Below, in pieces: positions 62,028-64,000 of a DNA stretch of 64,000 nt (positions are counted from its first letter, which is position 1; each line of letters opens with the position of its first letter). The position numbers were made by a program, and so were the translations under genes. The notes beneath the pieces are model-generated. The model searched no databases, was not told the DNA's origin, and worked only from the letters and a program-made list of their open reading frames with translations. The stretch spans positions 181,501 to 245,500 of the forward strand of contig NZ_CAMTTF010000005.1 of the NCBI RefSeq assembly GCF_947077765.1, in the 5' to 3' direction. This DNA comes from Salinibacter grassmerensis (GTDB lineage Bacteria; Bacteroidota; Rhodothermia; Rhodothermales; Salinibacteraceae).

Positions 62028-62166
62028 ATAGGGGGGAGGGTTGATTGAATGATTTTCTTTTCGGGGTGCGGGGGCTCCGTTCAGCCTGCCGAGGGGTGGT
62101 CAGGATTCGGAAACGGAATTTTGCCTCACGGGCACTTCCAACCAAGACCATAATCGTTTCTCATAG

Positions 62167-62862
62167 CTAGAGGATTGAAAGCACCCACAATACGACCGTA
62201 TCAGTAAGTGCGTAAGCAGTATCGGGGAAGCGTGAGAGGAGAAGACCGAAGATTAGGAGATACACCCCGAACCACTCCAGCCGAAGGGTGATGTCTCCTA
62301 TATTCGCCGTCTCCACCATTTCACGCAACTGGCGCATCTTCTCTTTCAGCGAACTTACCTCCTCCTCAATTTTCTCTTCAAGGCGCTCAGCCTCCTCCTC
62401 AATACGCTCGTCCAACTCGTCTAGCTTGCTCTCCAGCCTTTCTACGTCCTGTTTTATCAGGTCTATTTTTTCACTGAGTGGAAGGTCATCAGAGTAGCTT
62501 GGCGTTACGTGTGCGCTAACCGAGGTGGAAGTGGATATGGGTATCGTTCCACCCTCAATTGTGACAGAGCCTCCCGTAAAGATACTCCAGAAATCCTCAA
62601 ACGGCTCTTTCAATCTCTTCCAGAACGGTTTCCGTCCGAAGCTCTGTAGCGTCTTTTCAATACCTACGGCAACGGTCAGAAAACCACCCAGCTGGAGCAT
62701 AGCACCCAGCGTGGAAATAGCTGATACCGACGCCATACCCGCTGTCCCGACCAGCAAGACGGAAACAACGAGAAAGACTTGAAATCCCGTCTTGATGGCT
62801 GGGTCAAACCTGCACAGGCGACCCCAGATGCGCTGAAATACAGCCCTTATTGAACTCCACAT
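62167..62862 (-). CDS. membrane/coiled-coil protein, paralogue A
   Basis: A 231-residue protein of a family I do not recognise. Order: N-terminal amphipathic helix, two transmembrane helices (about 26-48 and 52-70), motif LQLGGF..AVGIEKTLQSFGR (57-77), a beta-like linker GGSVTIEGG (97-105), a strong coiled coil (about 128-187, RLESKLDELDERIEEEAERL), motif ANIGDITLRLEWFGV (186-200), and two C-terminal transmembrane segments (about 200-230). Every one of these elements reappears in the same order in the neighbour at 63018-63776, so the two are tandem paralogues. Both ends lie in the membrane with the coiled coil between, suggesting a bracket or ring-like assembly. Function is unknown. Confidence 0.82.
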   Translation of the reverse strand: MWSSIRAVFQRIWGRLCRFDPAIKTGFQVFLVVSVLLVGTAGMASVSAISTLGAMLQLGGFLTVAVGIEKTLQSFGRKPFWKRLKEPFEDFWSIFTGGSVTIEGGTIPISTSTSVSAHVTPSYSDDLPLSEKIDLIKQDVERLESKLDELDERIEEEAERLEEKIEEEVSSLKEKMRQLREMVETANIGDITLRLEWFGVYLLIFGLLLSRFPDTAYALTDTVVLWVLSIL

Positions 62863-63017
62863 AGGTCTTCAACGATTTCAATAGGTAGAGCGGCGTTTAG
62901 CCTGCCAGAGCTATTCCCGGTGGCATCTACCGAGTGTGAGAAGCTCTCTCAGACCGACAATCGGGCGTTTTACGATACGGTCTCGGTGTGTGGCTGATAG
63001 ATCCGCTCTTCACCGTT

Positions 63018-63776
63018 TCAGTCGGCATACCAGTGAAGCGACCAGAGAAGCATTCCAGCCACAACGGGAACGGCGAGAACCCAATATGCGGGCTGGAGGA
63101 GGGAGGGAAAACTGGCAAGCGGGACGCCATAGACAAAAAATGAGACGCCGCTCCACTCCAACCATAGCGCACCCTCACCTACATTCGCTTCCCTGATCTT
63201 CTCCCGCACGTCTTGAACCCTCTCCTCAAACGCCTTGACTTCCTCCTCAATCTTGTTCTCCAGAAGCTCAGTCTTCTCATCAATGTGGCGGCGATTAGCC
63301 TTAACCTCATCTCTCACATCTGCGAGTGACTGCTCCAACTTACGAATACGCTCCGACAGGGTCTCGGGATATGTGAGACCTTTATCCAAGGCTGAGCCGT
63401 GGGCATCTATTGTTTCTGGTCCGTCTTCCACTTCCACTGAGCCCCTGATGGTGGTATCAAATATGTCGGTAAAATCGTAGACCCAAGGTAGAATGCGACT
63501 TGTTGAGGGTATCCGCCCAAACACCTCAAGCGTCCGTTCCAGCCCGTAAGCGGCGAGGACGAAGCCGATGAGCTGAAGCAACACGCCAGTGCCACGGATG
63601 ATTGGGTTAGGCTGGGCAAGAAAACTTATGAGGTAGAGCCAACCCAATAGTCCTATTGTAATCCCCGCCACGGATTTGAGGATGACAGGAGCGTCGGTCC
63701 ACCACTCCCCGAGGTTGCTCCTGATTGCTTTCCAGAACCAAACTTTGAACAACTTGCTCTCCAGCCACTCAGCCAT
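63018..63776 (-). CDS. membrane/coiled-coil protein, paralogue B
   Basis: A 252-residue paralogue of the gene 155 bases downstream. It has a longer N-terminal helix (1-28, WLESKLFKVWFWKAIR), two transmembrane helices (about 32-53 and 60-79), LQLIGFVLAAYGLERTLEVFGR (67-88), the linker RGSVEVEDG (111-119), a coiled coil (about 138-197, LSERIRKLEQSLADVRDEV; KIEEEVKAFEERV), ANVGEGALWLEWSGV (197-211) and C-terminal membrane segments (211-247). Identical or similar landmarks to paralogue A: LQLxGF, GxExTLxxFGR, GSVxxE, LSExI, KIEEEV, ANxGxxxLxLEWxGV. Hetero-oligomerisation with A is a reasonable inference. No enzymatic motif is visible. Confidence 0.82.
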   Translation of the reverse strand: MAEWLESKLFKVWFWKAIRSNLGEWWTDAPVILKSVAGITIGLLGWLYLISFLAQPNPIIRGTGVLLQLIGFVLAAYGLERTLEVFGRIPSTSRILPWVYDFTDIFDTTIRGSVEVEDGPETIDAHGSALDKGLTYPETLSERIRKLEQSLADVRDEVKANRRHIDEKTELLENKIEEEVKAFEERVQDVREKIREANVGEGALWLEWSGVSFFVYGVPLASFPSLLQPAYWVLAVPVVAGMLLWSLHWYAD

Positions 63777-63891
63777 CGCATCCGTGGTCAGGCGTGCTTA
63801 CAGATATGCTGTGCGCCCAACCTACGGTCTGAGCATCCCGCTTGAAAGCTGACGCCACGCAGCTCGTGCCCTACGTCCGATGCGGTGTCGT

Positions 63892-64000
63892 TCAGGCGTC
63901 TTCCTCAGTTCCCTCACCGTGTTCGTCCAGAAAATCCCGACCCGTGAAGAGAGCCTTTCCGCCACGGGCGACAACGAAATGGTCAGGCTCTCCCTCTTTC
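63892..64000 (-). CDS. 3' end of a gene running off the window
   Basis: The last 35 codons of a minus-strand reading frame that enters at the window edge: it reads PDHFVVARGGKALFTGRDFL, then DEHGEGTEEDA and TGA at 63894-63892. The strand-turn-strand-helix look and acidic tail are protein-like, but the fragment is too short to identify. It is 115 bases upstream of paralogue B in the same direction and may be co-transcribed with it. Confidence 0.5.
   Translation of the reverse strand, partial: KEGEPDHFVVARGGKALFTGRDFLDEHGEGTEEDA

Noticed and set aside
61954-62151. Minus-strand 65-codon frame overlapping the 53-residue microprotein
   Set aside because: It overlaps the better-looking frame at 61866-62027 and has random-looking sequence.
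1-64000. CRISPR arrays, insertion sequences, rRNA genes, classical riboswitches
   Set aside because: No regularly spaced repeats, transposase genes with terminal repeats, rRNA sequence or recognisable riboswitch consensus was seen on reading both strands.

Overview
The window is GC-rich, strongly acidic-protein DNA of the kind seen in halophilic Rhodothermota; Salinibacter (S. ruber or a relative) is the best guess. The basis is the Asp/Glu-rich proteomes of ordinary housekeeping genes (PheS, PheT, ClpB), a high-potential iron-sulfur protein as in Rhodothermus, Bacteroidota-type features (DUF5686 outer-membrane protein, few Shine-Dalgarno sites, one clear TAnnTTTG promoter box) and chemotaxis transducers with a haloarchaeal flavour. 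This is inference from sequence reading only; no search was run.

Layout. 1-8.8 kb: rplT, pheS, pheT, a coiled-coil protein, zapA, an ABC-F ATPase and an exported seven-repeat FG-GAP protein, all on +. 8.9-15.2 kb: a minus-strand block of exported enzymes (GH18 chitinase-like lipoprotein, Tat-exported GH10-like hydrolase, amidohydrolase/SnoaL fusion, two TlpA/ResA-type thioredoxins, a small exported protein). 15.3-21.3 kb: THUMP RNA methyltransferase, DUF885 peptidase-like protein, outer-membrane barrel, membrane-bound chemotaxis transducer. 21.6-31.5 kb: a heavy-metal efflux locus on + (outer-membrane factor, adaptor, RND pump, PII-like protein, DUF2231-like membrane protein, HiPIP, response regulator, sensor kinase). 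32.2-37.6 kb: a CPA2 antiporter, an SLC13-type transporter broken by a one-base frameshift, and a GAF-containing chemotaxis transducer. 37.7-46.2 kb: clpB, an unknown exported protein, a phasin/DUF2188 fusion, a cupin, a small helical protein, an MsbA-like ABC exporter and a lipoprotein. 46.3-55.2 kb: a minus-strand MacAB-TolC-like operon with two separate permeases, one ATPase and a DUF5686 protein at its end. 55.4-60.0 kb: lipoprotein, two small unknowns and a LytS/LytR-type two-component pair. 60.1 kb: tRNA-Ser(UGA).

From just beyond the tRNA to the window end (about 60.2-64 kb) the base composition falls to around 50% GC, intergenic gaps lengthen and no product is a housekeeping protein: a TPR-like small protein, a membrane-anchored zinc-ribbon protein, a 53-residue Lys/Arg/Glu-rich microprotein, two tandem paralogous membrane/coiled-coil proteins of a family I do not recognise, and the end of one more gene. 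This looks like the edge of a genomic island. The paralogous pair is the best candidate for an undescribed system; the metal-efflux locus with its PII-like protein, DUF2231-like protein and HiPIP is the best candidate for an under-described functional module.
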